In this document: in pieces, positions 33,254 through 42,246 of the stretch | How positions within the stretch are numbered: position 1 is the first letter of the stretch | Layout of the letters: each line of letters starts with the position of its first letter | Assembly: GCA_026416815.1 (NCBI GenBank) | Contig: JAOAEJ010000064.1 | Span: 1-64,000, forward strand | Reading direction: 5' to 3' | Length of the DNA stretch: 64,000 bases | Origin: Clostridia bacterium | GTDB lineage: Bacteria > Bacillota > Clostridia > Acetivibrionales > DSM-2933 | Translations under genes and position numbers: made by a program | Notes under the pieces: generated by a model | Databases searched by the model: none | What the model was told of the DNA's origin: nothing | What the model saw: the letters and a program-made list of their open reading frames with translations, nothing else

Positions 33254-34672
33254 ATGAATGGTACCAAAGACAAATTGAAAGACAGAAAACTTCATAATGA
33301 AGGCTATCTGCAAATGGTATCTGCGGAACAGAAAGAGTATGCGGAAGTGTCGGCTTGTCGGAGGATATCTGAAAACAACCTCATCATTACAGACTTGCAG
33401 ACGGACAGTCTATTGGAACAGATATTGGACAGAAATAACCTGAATATAGCATATAAGAAGGTGAAATCCAATAAAGGGGTAGGCGGTGTCGATGGAATGA
33501 AGGTGGATGAACTTCTGCCTTATCTAAAAGAACACCAAAAGCAACTAATCCAACAGATAAGGGATGGAAAATATAAACCCAACCCAGTCCGAAGGGTAGA
33601 AATACCCAAAGAAGAAAAAGGCAAAGTAAGAGAATTGGGTATACCTACGGTGGTTGACCGAGTAATACAACAGGCAATCGCACAGATACTTTCTCCGATT
33701 TACGAGAAACAATTCTCAGAAAGTAGTTATGGCTTTCGACCAAACAGAGGAGCACACGACGCCCTCAAAGAATGCAAACATCTGGCGGATGAAGGTTATG
33801 TATATGTGGTGGATATGGACTTGGAGAGGTTCTTTGACACAGTATGTCAGAGCAAACTGATAGAGGTCTTATCCCAAACCATCAAAGATGGAAGAGTAAT
33901 TTCACTGATACATAAATATCTAAACGCAGGGGTATTAAAGAAGGGCATCTTTGAGAAAACAGAAATCGGTGTTCCACAAGGAGGACCGTTAAGTCCATTG
34001 CTCAGCAATATAATGCTTAATGAACTGGAAAGGGAAATCGAACGCAGAGGGCATAAATCTGTTCGTTATGCAGATGATTGTATGATTCTGTGCAAAAGCA
34101 GAAGAAGTGCAATGAGAACCCTTGAGAATATCGTTCCTTTCATTGAAAGAAAACTGTTTCTGAAAGTAAATAGAACGAAAACAGAAGTAGCTCACATTAG
34201 TAAAGTCAAATATCTGGGATATACGTTCTACCGACACAAAGGTAAATGTAGATTCCGGATACATCCTAAAACTATAGCTAAGATGAAGAATCGTATTCGG
34301 GAACTAACAGCAAGAAGCAATGGTTGGGGAAATGAATACAGAACATTGAAGCTGACACAGTTTGTTAGAGGGTGGGTCAACTACTTCAAACACGCTGATA
34401 TGAAGCAGTTACTTAATGAAATAGATGAATGGTTAAGGCACAGGATAAGAATGGTACTTTGGAAACAGTGGAAAAAAGTCAAGACGAAATTTGCAATGCT
34501 TAAGCATTATGGAATAAGTGAAGAAAAAGCATGGATTGTGGCAAACATGAGAAATGGTGACTACTATCTCTCAAACCACTATCTGGTCAATTTCGCACTA
34601 AACAACAAAACACTCCTTGATATGGGATTCCCATCACTCAAGGAGTGCTATCTAAAAGTCTGTGAAAACTAA
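33254..34672 (+). CDS. ltrA: Group II intron reverse transcriptase/maturase
   Basis: A 472-residue intron-encoded protein. The reverse transcriptase domain (about 75-310) has RELGIPTVVDRVIQQAI, SSYGFRPNRGAHDAL, the palm Asp in VVDMDLERFFD, GVPQGGPLSPLLSNIMLNEL and the catalytic YADD. The maturase (domain X, GIIM-like) region follows (LTQFVRGWVNYFKHADM). There is no HNH endonuclease domain, as in class C introns, which use nicks or single-stranded DNA. It splices its own intron and supports retrohoming. The ATG follows GGGAGATGAGAG inside intron domain IV. Confidence 0.93.
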   Translation: MNGTKDKLKDRKLHNEGYLQMVSAEQKEYAEVSACRRISENNLIITDLQTDSLLEQILDRNNLNIAYKKVKSNKGVGGVDGMKVDELLPYLKEHQKQLIQQIRDGKYKPNPVRRVEIPKEEKGKVRELGIPTVVDRVIQQAIAQILSPIYEKQFSESSYGFRPNRGAHDALKECKHLADEGYVYVVDMDLERFFDTVCQSKLIEVLSQTIKDGRVISLIHKYLNAGVLKKGIFEKTEIGVPQGGPLSPLLSNIMLNELEREIERRGHKSVRYADDCMILCKSRRSAMRTLENIVPFIERKLFLKVNRTKTEVAHISKVKYLGYTFYRHKGKCRFRIHPKTIAKMKNRIRELTARSNGWGNEYRTLKLTQFVRGWVNYFKHADMKQLLNEIDEWLRHRIRMVLWKQWKKVKTKFAMLKHYGISEEKAWIVANMRNGDYYLSNHYLVNFALNNKTLLDMGFPSLKECYLKVCEN

Positions 34673-34674
34673 AG

Positions 34675-34710
34675 AACCGCCGTATACGGAACCGTACGTA
34701 CGGTGGTGTG
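34675..34710 (+). ncRNA. Group II intron domain V
   Basis: CCGCCGTA pairs with TACGGTGG around the ACGG...CGTACG region. This is the conserved catalytic hairpin, just downstream of the maturase stop. Confidence 0.75.
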
Positions 34711-34939
34711 AGAGGTCGGTGGGTAAAATAATTACTCACCTCCTACTCGATTTAAGGTATGATACTTTACTGTATCTAGTTTAATCAAGATAATTATGTT
34801 AAACATATAGTTTCTGTTGTTTTATGTACGTTAAATAGCAAAAAACAAATGCAATTCATAACTTTCATATATGATGTATACTTAAAATGGTATATAATTA
34901 ATATGAACTTATACTAGTAAGAGAGAGGGGATCACGGTA

Positions 34940-35593
34940 ATGCGATTTATTCATACTTGGTCGTACTCATGTGCAAACTATTTAATGCAACAGCTAAATG
35001 AAACTCATGAAAAGAGGCGGGTATATTACTATGGTTTTCAAATAGTCATAGGTGCACTTGTTAAAGGTGTTTTGCTAGTTACTGCTTCATTGATACTTCA
35101 AACTTTAATACCAACTTTAGTAGGCGTTGTCATTTTTGCAATCCTACGCAGTAGTGCTGGTGGATACCATATGGATACATATGGTAAATGTATTTTTACC
35201 TCTTTAGGGTTGTTTTTAATATTAGGTGCATTAACCCAATATACCTATAAGTTTTGGGATATTAGCTATGTTATTACGCTTATTATGTTATCCGTATTAA
35301 TAGGTGTTTTAATTTCGCTGAAATGGGCGCCGGCGGATACGCCTAATAAACCTATTACAAAGATAGAGGAGATAAGAAAGTTCAGAAAACTTTCCATAGC
35401 GACAGTAATACTATGGGGAATTGCAGCTATGGTATTAATATATTTTAAGTATAATATGTATGCAATTGCTGGTTGCCTTGGGTTGCTACTCGAACTGTTT
35501 ACTATTACTCCTGCGGGGAATAGTTTTTTTGATAAGATAAGTGGAAAAGTTGATCATATAAAAAATAATACTGACAAAGCTAAAGCCTGCTAG
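34940..35593 (+). CDS. AgrB-like accessory gene regulator protease (orphan)
   Basis: A 217-residue membrane protein of the AgrB family, with five to six helices and the catalytic His and Cys in GGYHMDTYGKC (about 74-84). AgrB trims and cyclises an AgrD propeptide to make a quorum-sensing peptide. No agrD-like frame is seen upstream or downstream, and no agrC or agrA follows; an isolated GGGAGGTAA at 35613 leads to no start codon. The gene begins behind GAGAGGGG, 189 bp after the intron. Its stop codon lies in the loop of its own terminator. Confidence 0.82.
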   Translation: MRFIHTWSYSCANYLMQQLNETHEKRRVYYYGFQIVIGALVKGVLLVTASLILQTLIPTLVGVVIFAILRSSAGGYHMDTYGKCIFTSLGLFLILGALTQYTYKFWDISYVITLIMLSVLIGVLISLKWAPADTPNKPITKIEEIRKFRKLSIATVILWGIAAMVLIYFKYNMYAIAGCLGLLLELFTITPAGNSFFDKISGKVDHIKNNTDKAKAC

Positions 35594-35609
35594 AAAGCAG
35601 GTTTTTTTA
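35586..35609 (+). terminator. agrB terminator containing the stop codon in its loop
   Basis: CCTGC, loop TAGAAA, GCAGG, then TTTTTTT. The TAG of the AgrB frame is the first three loop bases. Confidence 0.8.
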
Positions 35610-35820
35610 GTAGGGAGGTAACAGAACTTTTAGCTAAGATAATTATAAGGCTATAATTAAGTAAATTTACATCTATCATGTCCAATGAACTGAAACAATT
35701 GAATTTTATGCATATGTAAGTTTTATTCCTTTACAAAAACGCCCTAAAGTATTAAAATAAAAATCATGAAATTTTAAAAATCAAATCTTGCAAAAAGCTA
35801 GGAGAGTAACCAATAAGCTT

Positions 35821-36732
35821 ATGGATAGAAATGAAATGATTAAAAAGATAATTGAGTTAAAGGAAAAAAGGAAGGCTGTAATTGTGGCCCATAATTATCA
35901 AATAGATAATGTACAAGAGATTGCAGATGTAGTAGGGGATTCATTTGCATTGAGCAAATACTGTGCTTCAAATGACGCTAAGGTAATAGTTTTTTGTGGT
36001 GTACATTTTATGGCAGAAAGTGCGAAAATATTATCGCCTGAAAAAACTGTACTATTGCCGGAAATTGATGCAGGTTGTCCGATGGCCGATATGGTGACTG
36101 CTGAAGCGCTAAGGGAAGAAAAAAAGAAATATCCTGGTGCTGCAGTTGTATGCTATATAAATTCTTCAGCGGAAGTAAAAGCTGAAACAGATATTTGTTG
36201 TACATCTTCAAATGCAATTAACGTAGTAAAGGCAGTTGAAGAAAAGGACGTAATGTTTGTGCCTGACATGAACTTAGGCAGTTATGTAGCAAAAATGGTT
36301 CCGGAAAAAAACGTTATTTTATGGAAGGGATTTTGCGTAACTCACCACAAAATTAAAACTGATGAAGTTAAAAAGATAAAGGAGCTACATCCTGATGCAT
36401 TGCTTTTAGTACATCCGGAATGTAGGCCCGAGATAGTTGAGCTTGCAGATTTTGCTGGAAGCACTAAGCAGATAATCGATTTTGCTAATGAATCAAATAA
36501 TAAAAAGTTTATAATCGGTACTGAGATGGGGGTTTTATACAAGCTTAAAAATAATAACCCCGATAAAACATTTTATCTAATGTCACAAGGGTTAGTTTGC
36601 CCCAATATGAAAAAGACAACTTTAAAAAGTGTATATGACTCATTAAATGAAATGAAGAACGTAATAGAACTTGATGAAGATATACGTATACGAGCAAAAA
36701 AATCTCTTGATAGAATGTTAGAGATTAAATAA
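35821..36732 (+). CDS. nadA: Quinolinate synthase A
   Basis: A 303-residue NadA that condenses iminoaspartate with dihydroxyacetone phosphate to give quinolinate, using a [4Fe-4S] cluster. The three cluster Cys lie in AGCPMADMV, a central CC pair (DICCTSSNA) and [20 protein letters not shown] near the N-terminus is typical. A frame open from TTG 35788 exists, but the ATG at 35821 gives the standard family N-terminus; the AGGAG at about 35800 is rather far from it, so the start is not certain. nadB and nadC follow, giving the de novo NAD route. Confidence 0.92.
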   Translation: MDRNEMIKKIIELKEKRKAVIVAHNYQIDNVQEIADVVGDSFALSKYCASNDAKVIVFCGVHFMAESAKILSPEKTVLLPEIDAGCPMADMVTAEALREEKKKYPGAAVVCYINSSAEVKAETDICCTSSNAINVVKAVEEKDVMFVPDMNLGSYVAKMVPEKNVILWKGFCVTHHKIKTDEVKKIKELHPDALLLVHPECRPEIVELADFAGSTKQIIDFANESNNKKFIIGTEMGVLYKLKNNNPDKTFYLMSQGLVCPNMKKTTLKSVYDSLNEMKNVIELDEDIRIRAKKSLDRMLEIK

Positions 36733-36920
36733 AGATAAATTATTATTGTTATAAATATTAATTGGAAGTTACTCACAATGAAATAAACTACAATCCGCAT
36801 TTATGAAATTATACTTCAATTATGATGAATTAGTACTACATTTAAAAGTAATTAAAGTAGTTATTAGCCCTTATGTTTGGTTGTTAAGGCAAATAGATTA
36901 TACGAAAGAAGGGCCATTAT

Positions 36921-38531
36921 TTGAATAATCTCAGATATTTAATAGATTTCGATACTGACAAAGTTGAACATGAGTATTGTGATGTTCTTATTATAGGAAG
37001 CGGCATTGCGGGGGTTTATACTGCGTTAGAGATTCCTGAAGAATACAACGTAGTTATTATTACAAAGGACTGTATTGATATAAGTAATTCAGTGCTTGCC
37101 CAGGGCGGTATAGCCGTATCTCTAGACGAGGGTGATTCTCCAGAGCTGCATTTTAAAGATACAATTTATGCTGGTGCTGGACTATGTGATGAACAGAGCG
37201 TATGGGTGCTTGTAAACGAGGCCGCCGCAAATATTGATTGTTTATGTAATTTTGGTGTTCAATTTGATAAGAAAAGTAACGAAGAGTTGTCTCTAACCCG
37301 TGAGGGTGCACATAGTAAGAATAGGATTATACATGCGGGTGATACAACAGGGAAAGAAGTATGTGATAAACTGATATCTGTAGTTGAGACACGTAAGAAC
37401 ATAAAAATAAAAGAGAGGAACTTTGCGCTAGACCTATTGACTGAGAGTGGTGTATGCAAAGGAGTCCTTGCATATGATGAAACAAAATCAGTTGTAAAAG
37501 TATATATATCTGATTTTGTTGTATGTGCTACCGGGGGATTCGGACAGCTCTATGAAAATACCACAAACCCTGAAATAGCAACAGGCGATGGCACTGCTTT
37601 GGCGTATAGGGCAGGCTGTGAATTAATGGATATGGAATTTATACAATTCCATCCAACGGTGTTATACCATACAGAGAATAAAAGCTTCTTAATATCTGAG
37701 GCGGTTAGAGGTGAAGGAGCATTACTCAAGAATATAAATGGTGAACGCTTTATGCCTAGGTACCACGAACTCAATGAATTGGCTCCTAGGGATATAGTTT
37801 CAAGAGCTATATTTGAAGAAATGAAAAGAACAAAGTCAAGCCATGTATATCTGGATATTACTTTTAAGGGAAAAGAGTATTTGGAGAATAGGTTTCCCAA
37901 TATTTACAAAACCTGTTTAAGCTATGGTATAGATATATCTAAGGATTATATTCCTGTAGCTCCTGCTGAGCATTACTGCATGGGAGGAATAAGGACTGAT
38001 ATTAGCGGAAGGACAAACATATCAGGGTTCTATGCCTGTGGAGAGGCTGCCTGTAATGGAATACATGGAGCCAATAGACTGGCTAGTAATTCTCTATTAG
38101 AAGGTCTGGTTTTTGGGCAGAGGATAGGAAATGAAGTTTCAAATCTATTAAGAAATGGTCCAGCCAAAAAGTCCGGATTAATGATGAAGTTTGTATCGAA
38201 TAATATTACTAAGGCTATTGATAGAGAAGTAATAAGAGAAAATCTAAAAAAGATAATGACTAAAAATGTAGGAATTGTTAGGGATAGGGAAAGCCTCATA
38301 TATGCTTTGGAACAAGTCGATGAATACAATAAAACAATAGAAAACATGAAAAATGAAAGTATTAGGGATTATGAACTCCAAAATCTGGTTTTAATATCGA
38401 AACTTGTGATAGAGTCGGCGCTCGAAAGAGAGGAAAGCAGAGGAGCACATTTTCGTTCAGACTTTGATAAAACCGATGATATAGAATGGAGAAGGAATAT
38501 AGTAAAGAAGAGAGGAACACTTAATGCTTGA
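36921..38531 (+). CDS. nadB: L-aspartate oxidase
   Basis: A 536-residue FAD enzyme oxidising L-aspartate to iminoaspartate, the substrate of NadA. Visible are the FAD-binding GSGIAGVYTALE, VLAQGGIAVSL, the active-site region EFIQFHPT and RGEGALL, and HGANRLASNSLLEGLVFG near the C-terminal part. It starts at TTG behind GAAAGAAGGG. A 188-bp AT-rich gap separates it from nadA and may hold a second promoter. It overlaps nadC by 8 bases. Under anaerobic conditions fumarate would be the likely electron acceptor. Confidence 0.93.
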   Translation: MNNLRYLIDFDTDKVEHEYCDVLIIGSGIAGVYTALEIPEEYNVVIITKDCIDISNSVLAQGGIAVSLDEGDSPELHFKDTIYAGAGLCDEQSVWVLVNEAAANIDCLCNFGVQFDKKSNEELSLTREGAHSKNRIIHAGDTTGKEVCDKLISVVETRKNIKIKERNFALDLLTESGVCKGVLAYDETKSVVKVYISDFVVCATGGFGQLYENTTNPEIATGDGTALAYRAGCELMDMEFIQFHPTVLYHTENKSFLISEAVRGEGALLKNINGERFMPRYHELNELAPRDIVSRAIFEEMKRTKSSHVYLDITFKGKEYLENRFPNIYKTCLSYGIDISKDYIPVAPAEHYCMGGIRTDISGRTNISGFYACGEAACNGIHGANRLASNSLLEGLVFGQRIGNEVSNLLRNGPAKKSGLMMKFVSNNITKAIDREVIRENLKKIMTKNVGIVRDRESLIYALEQVDEYNKTIENMKNESIRDYELQNLVLISKLVIESALEREESRGAHFRSDFDKTDDIEWRRNIVKKRGTLNA

Positions 38532-39357
38532 TAGTTTTTTAGTTGATAATATACTAATGAACTCACTAAGAGAAGATATGCCAATGGGTGATATAACTAC
38601 AGATAATCTTATTAGTAGTACCACAGTATCTAAAGCAAAGTTTATTGCAAAGGATGCAGGCATAATTGCCGGACTAGATATTGCTGAAAGAGTATTTAAG
38701 TTGCTTGATGGAGAGATAAAGTTCAAAAAGTATGTTGAAGACGGAGCATTAGTCAATAAAGGTGATACTATTGCGGAAGTTGAGGGTAATTCCAGAGTAC
38801 TGTTAAAGTCTGAAAGGACTGCTCTTAATTTACTGCAAAGGCTTTCGGGGATTGCTACTAAAACATATTCTTTTTGTGAAAAAGTAAAGGACTTACCTGT
38901 TAAAATAGCTGATACCAGAAAAACTACTCCGGGGTTGAGGGTATTGGAAAAGTATGCAGTTAAAATAGGTGGTGGATCCAACCACAGATTTTCATTATCT
39001 GACGGGGTATTAATTAAGGATAACCACATAAAGGCTGCAGGTGGTATAAAAAATGCAGTTGAAGCCTCTAGAAAAAATATACCCCATACAGCCAAAATTG
39101 AAGTAGAAACGGAATCATTAGAGCAGGTAAAAGAAGCATTAGAATGTGGTGCAGATATTATTATGCTGGATAATATGAGCCTAGAAATGATGAGAGAAGC
39201 GGTAGACATTATATCAAAGCGTGCATTAGTTGAAGCTTCCGGTAATGTAAGTATAGATACGGTGACTGATATTGCTAGCACCGGTGTGGATATTATATCT
39301 GTAGGTTCCATAACTCACTCGGTAAATGCATTTGATATAAGCCTAAGGTTTGAGTAA
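38524..39357 (+). CDS. nadC: Nicotinate-nucleotide pyrophosphorylase (carboxylating)
   Basis: A 277-residue quinolinate phosphoribosyltransferase completing the nadABC set. Characteristic segments are REDMPMGDITTD, the catalytic-loop ADTRKTTPGLRVLEKYAV, GGGSNHRFSLSDGVLIKDNH and IMLDNM. It is translationally coupled to nadB. A long minus-strand open frame over this gene is a codon-usage shadow. Confidence 0.94.
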   Translation: MLDSFLVDNILMNSLREDMPMGDITTDNLISSTTVSKAKFIAKDAGIIAGLDIAERVFKLLDGEIKFKKYVEDGALVNKGDTIAEVEGNSRVLLKSERTALNLLQRLSGIATKTYSFCEKVKDLPVKIADTRKTTPGLRVLEKYAVKIGGGSNHRFSLSDGVLIKDNHIKAAGGIKNAVEASRKNIPHTAKIEVETESLEQVKEALECGADIIMLDNMSLEMMREAVDIISKRALVEASGNVSIDTVTDIASTGVDIISVGSITHSVNAFDISLRFE

Positions 39358-39419
39358 ATACCACAATTAGCCACTAACCTGATAATTATTACCATTATAA
39401 TAATAGCTTATACCTGTCT

Positions 39420-39446
39420 TGTGGATAAAAATATTGATTATCCACA
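39420..39446. other. Inverted pair of perfect DnaA-box-like 9-mers
   Basis: TGTGGATAA and TTATCCACA face each other around a 9-base loop downstream of nadC. TTATCCACA is the DnaA box consensus. They may simply be arms of a hairpin terminator for nadC. Confidence 0.4.
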
Positions 39447-39525
39447 GGCATATTAACATGTTACTAATAATTAAAGACACTAAAGTCGTGAAACCCGCTT
39501 ACTGCAATAAGTACATCGTGTTAAT

Positions 39526-39573
39526 AAGAAGTAAAAAGATATCCACAACTATGTGGATATCTTTTTACTTCTT
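39526..39573. terminator. Bidirectional terminator between nadC and the lipase gene
   Basis: Perfect 22-bp arms containing AAAAAGATATCCACA/TGTGGATATCTTTTT around the loop ACTA. The stop codon of the minus-strand lipase gene lies in one arm. Confidence 0.8.
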
Positions 39574-40704
39574 CACAGAAGGATAGTACAAATCATTGTC
39601 TAGCATAGATTCTATTTTTTCAAATACTTTTTTATTGCTAAGTATACCTTTATGGTTTGCACCTTCAGCAATGCTTCCGTTCAGTATGTTATCTACGGTA
39701 AGGTTATTTTCCCCAACATTAAAAATTTCAGTCTTAATACCCCATTCATCTAGGCTAGCACTCTCAGGGCTTACAACTTCATCAAATTGTGCTGTTATAT
39801 TACCAACCTGTATATAATTATTTAATCCCTTATTGATCATGCTGGGTAAAATTTTTGATAACAGCACATTTTCGGGTATAAGGTCCCTAATACCTTGGTC
39901 TGTAAAATAACTTGCACCAATTGAGGCCCATGGAGACCCTTTATGAGGTACTGAAATAAAAATTATCTTGCGAATATCATTTGATTTTATATATTCCTCA
40001 CTACAGATATAATAGCGGGCTATTAGTCCACCCATACTATGAGCAACTATATCAAACTTTTGTATCTGCATGCCTTTTGCTAAATAGGACTGTTTTTGCT
40101 TCTCAAGGAAGCTACTGAGTTCTTTGGCTGCCATTACTACACCATTTTCGGATTTATAATCTATAGCGCTACCTTCAAATCCTTTATTTGAGAGGTACTC
40201 TTTCAAATTATCAAAAATATAGCCACTCGCTTGGTAACCGTGTACAAATATAATAGGATTACGCTTAAGCAGGAAGTTAACAGATGAAGTATACTGTGAT
40301 TTGTATATTCCGGCTGTTATAGTTATTTTTGTATTATCACCCTCAACTATATTCTTGGCGTACTTAGGTGGAATGTAAGTAACGAGGTGCTCACCATATT
40401 TATCTGTCCTTAAATCTGAAGGGTATATGCTACCAATATTATTACTAGTATTAATAAATATGTGTGCTTTAGGGATAGGTGCTCCCGAGGAATTTCTCGC
40501 TTCTACACGCATTACAAGCTTATTTGATGGATCTAGGCCAAGGGACTTGACTGAAGGGTTTACTAAAGTTAAATTAATTCTCAAATCGTCTTTAGAGTAG
40601 AATTCATATTTTATATAACTTAATATGCTTTGTACAGGTAGTATAAAAATGAGCAGTCCGACAGCAATTAGAATAAATAAGTAGAATTTAATTTTTTCAA
40701 ACAT
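39565..40704 (-). CDS. Membrane-anchored alpha/beta-hydrolase (lipase/esterase)
   Basis: A 379-residue protein. An N-terminal membrane anchor (about 8-28) and an Ig-like beta domain (about 40-150) precede the hydrolase. The hydrolase contains the oxyanion loop FVHGY, the nucleophile motif AHSMGG with Ser, and a C-terminal His in GANHKGIL. It resembles PGAP1-like and triacylglycerol lipases acting outside the membrane. The substrate is unknown. ATG 40704 is preferred (AAGG upstream) over the GTG at 40713. It is transcribed alone; hairpin repeat copy D lies upstream. Confidence 0.8.
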   Translation of the reverse strand: MFEKIKFYLFILIAVGLLIFILPVQSILSYIKYEFYSKDDLRINLTLVNPSVKSLGLDPSNKLVMRVEARNSSGAPIPKAHIFINTSNNIGSIYPSDLRTDKYGEHLVTYIPPKYAKNIVEGDNTKITITAGIYKSQYTSSVNFLLKRNPIIFVHGYQASGYIFDNLKEYLSNKGFEGSAIDYKSENGVVMAAKELSSFLEKQKQSYLAKGMQIQKFDIVAHSMGGLIARYYICSEEYIKSNDIRKIIFISVPHKGSPWASIGASYFTDQGIRDLIPENVLLSKILPSMINKGLNNYIQVGNITAQFDEVVSPESASLDEWGIKTEIFNVGENNLTVDNILNGSIAEGANHKGILSNKKVFEKIESMLDNDLYYPSVKK

Positions 40705-40852
40705 TTTTACCACGCCTTACTTTTAAAATAGTAAATATAATTATGAAAAATAAAGTTGATATGTATTAAGTATAAAGCTAGATTTTTCATTAAAATTATA
40801 ACACTAATAAAATAATATACAATTAGTAAATAATACATTATAAAAACATTTA

Positions 40853-40951
40853 CTGATACAAAGTTAAACTTGGTGATTTCAAGTTAAGCGACGAGTTGGA
40901 AGAAGTACTCTATGCATAACTGGTTAAAATTGCTTTTGAATTTGACTATCT
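40853..40951. repeat. Hairpin repeat family, copy D (decayed)
   Basis: It aligns along its whole length with copies B and C (for example GTTAAACTTGGTGATTTC against GTTGAACTTAGTGATTTC, and ending GACTATCT), but many substitutions have spoiled the pairing. It is therefore an older copy, in the divergent region between the lipase and CBS genes. Confidence 0.7.
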
Positions 40952-41210
40952 ATATAAATTTGAATATGAATTGTAATAAAAATACTTGCACTAAAGCGGT
41001 TATTAGTAATTCATTCAGGGAAATATAATACTCGAAAAGAGTGTACCGCAAATATTATTTATATATAACTATTATTTAGTTATAGTTTGTCATCTGGATA
41101 ATTACTCTAAATAGTAAATTTTGTTGTTATGCTATAACCGAATAAAAAGTGATATATATAAAAATATTAATAATGAAAATCTAAGGTGGTACAATGAGAG
41201 GAGGATTATT

Positions 41211-41651
41211 ATGAAAGTAAGAGATATAATGACAAAAAACGTGGCATATACAAATCCTATGGCCACACTTACAGAGGTTGCGCAATTAATGCAAAAGCAT
41301 AATGTTGGTACTATTCCTGTTTGTGATCAGAGTGGTGTAGTTGGGGTAGTTACCGATAGGGATATCGTTGTAAGGAATGTGGCTCATGGAAATAACCCAC
41401 AGAATACTCCTGTTAAAGATGTTATGACATCTTCGGTAGCAACTGCAACACCTGATATGGATGTAAGCGATGTTTCAAAGATAATGTCTGCAAATCAAAT
41501 AAGAAGGGTACCTGTAGTAGAAAATAATAAACTTGTTGGTATACTTGCGATTGGGGATATAGCAACTGACTCTAGGTTTGATACTGAAGCTTCTGAAGCA
41601 CTGACAGAAATATCTAAACCCTCAAACCCTCAAATGCTGCCAAAGGCTTAA
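41211..41651 (+). CDS. CBS-domain pair protein
   Basis: A 146-residue protein of two CBS domains (about 1-60 and 70-128). VRDIMTKN and VKDVMTSS open the two repeats, and VGVVTDRDIVVR and VGILAIGDIA close them. Such stand-alone modules bind adenine nucleotides and regulate partners. The open frame extends upstream to 41121, but ATG 41211 has GAGGAGGATTATT and starts the domain. The C-terminus (after about 130) is a short tail. The partner is unknown. Confidence 0.88.
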   Translation: MKVRDIMTKNVAYTNPMATLTEVAQLMQKHNVGTIPVCDQSGVVGVVTDRDIVVRNVAHGNNPQNTPVKDVMTSSVATATPDMDVSDVSKIMSANQIRRVPVVENNKLVGILAIGDIATDSRFDTEASEALTEISKPSNPQMLPKA

Positions 41652-41659
41652 TTTAAAAT

Positions 41660-41710
41660 GTGGTGGGTGTTAGCTACAGAATACATAGCATAAACACCCA
41701 TCACTTTTAT
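41660..41710. terminator. Bidirectional terminator
   Basis: GTGGTGGGTGTT/AACACCCATCAC stem with TTTTAT downstream and an A-rich upstream flank, between the CBS gene and gerQ. Confidence 0.7.
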
Positions 41711-41728
41711 CATACTATTTCTAAAAGA

Positions 41729-42178
41729 TTAATAATAGAATCTGACAAACTTGATTGAATAGAGATCGCAGAGAAGTAAATCGTCGGTTTCGGCTTCACG
41801 TAGAATTATATAGCTTGCACCGACAGCCATGAGAGTACCATCTCTATCGGTAAGCATATCTGTACCTATAAGGAATTCTACCTTTACTCTTCTACCAATC
41901 TGAGTCTTTAAGTACCCTGGTGTATAAAGCACATCCTGAACTGTTTGAGGAGCTACTTCTGCTTCTACAGGTACAACTGGAGGTGGTGGGGTTACATTCG
42001 CTCCAGCTGGAAGACCGGTTGGTAATGTAGTTCCTATTGGTGCGGCCGGATACATAGGTAGCGATTGCATAGAAGGGTAAGCAGGCATTAAAGTTCCAGC
42101 AGGATATACCGGTTGCATTCCTGAATTTCCTTGTCTATAATAATCTCCCGAACAAGGAAAACCAAAACAATTACTCAT
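41729..42178 (-). CDS. gerQ: GerQ-like spore coat protein
   Basis: A 149-residue protein. The first 75 residues are Pro/Met/Tyr-rich (QPVYPAGTLMPAYPSM). The C-terminal 70 residues match the GerQ domain (TQIGRRVKVEFLIG, DGTLMAVGASYIILREAETDD, LYSIKFVRF). In Bacillus, GerQ is a coat protein needed to place or activate the lytic enzyme CwlJ during germination. Here the cwlJ-like gene lies immediately upstream on the same strand, the same pairing as in Bacillus, which strengthens the call. Confidence 0.8.
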   Translation of the reverse strand: MSNCFGFPCSGDYYRQGNSGMQPVYPAGTLMPAYPSMQSLPMYPAAPIGTTLPTGLPAGANVTPPPPVVPVEAEVAPQTVQDVLYTPGYLKTQIGRRVKVEFLIGTDMLTDRDGTLMAVGASYIILREAETDDLLLCDLYSIKFVRFYY

Positions 42179-42246
42179 AATTAAAGACCTCCTAATAATA
42201 AAGTTTCACTTCAAGCCAATTCCTTGGCGTTAAGATTTAATAAATA

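Larger units (their letters stand above)
32848..34751 (+). mobile_element. Group IIC intron
   Basis: It begins GTGCG directly after a terminator T-tract and ends near 34751 with CTACTCGAT, fitting the GTGYG...AY boundaries. Between them are a structured 5' RNA (domains I-IV, 32848-33253), a maturase gene, a domain V hairpin (34675-34710) and a domain VI helix (GGTGGGTAAAATAATTACTCACC). Insertion after a terminator hairpin and a maturase without an endonuclease domain are the hallmarks of class C. The element appears complete. The 3' boundary is accurate to a few bases only. Confidence 0.85.

Noticed and set aside
35594..35820. A missing agrD downstream of agrB
   Set aside because: All three frames were read; the only ribosome-like site (35613) has no start codon and no Cys-containing propeptide follows.
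38457..39311. Long minus-strand open frame (284 codons) over nadB/nadC
   Set aside because: It lies wholly antisense to well-recognised nad genes, has no ribosome site and shows no recognisable protein features.
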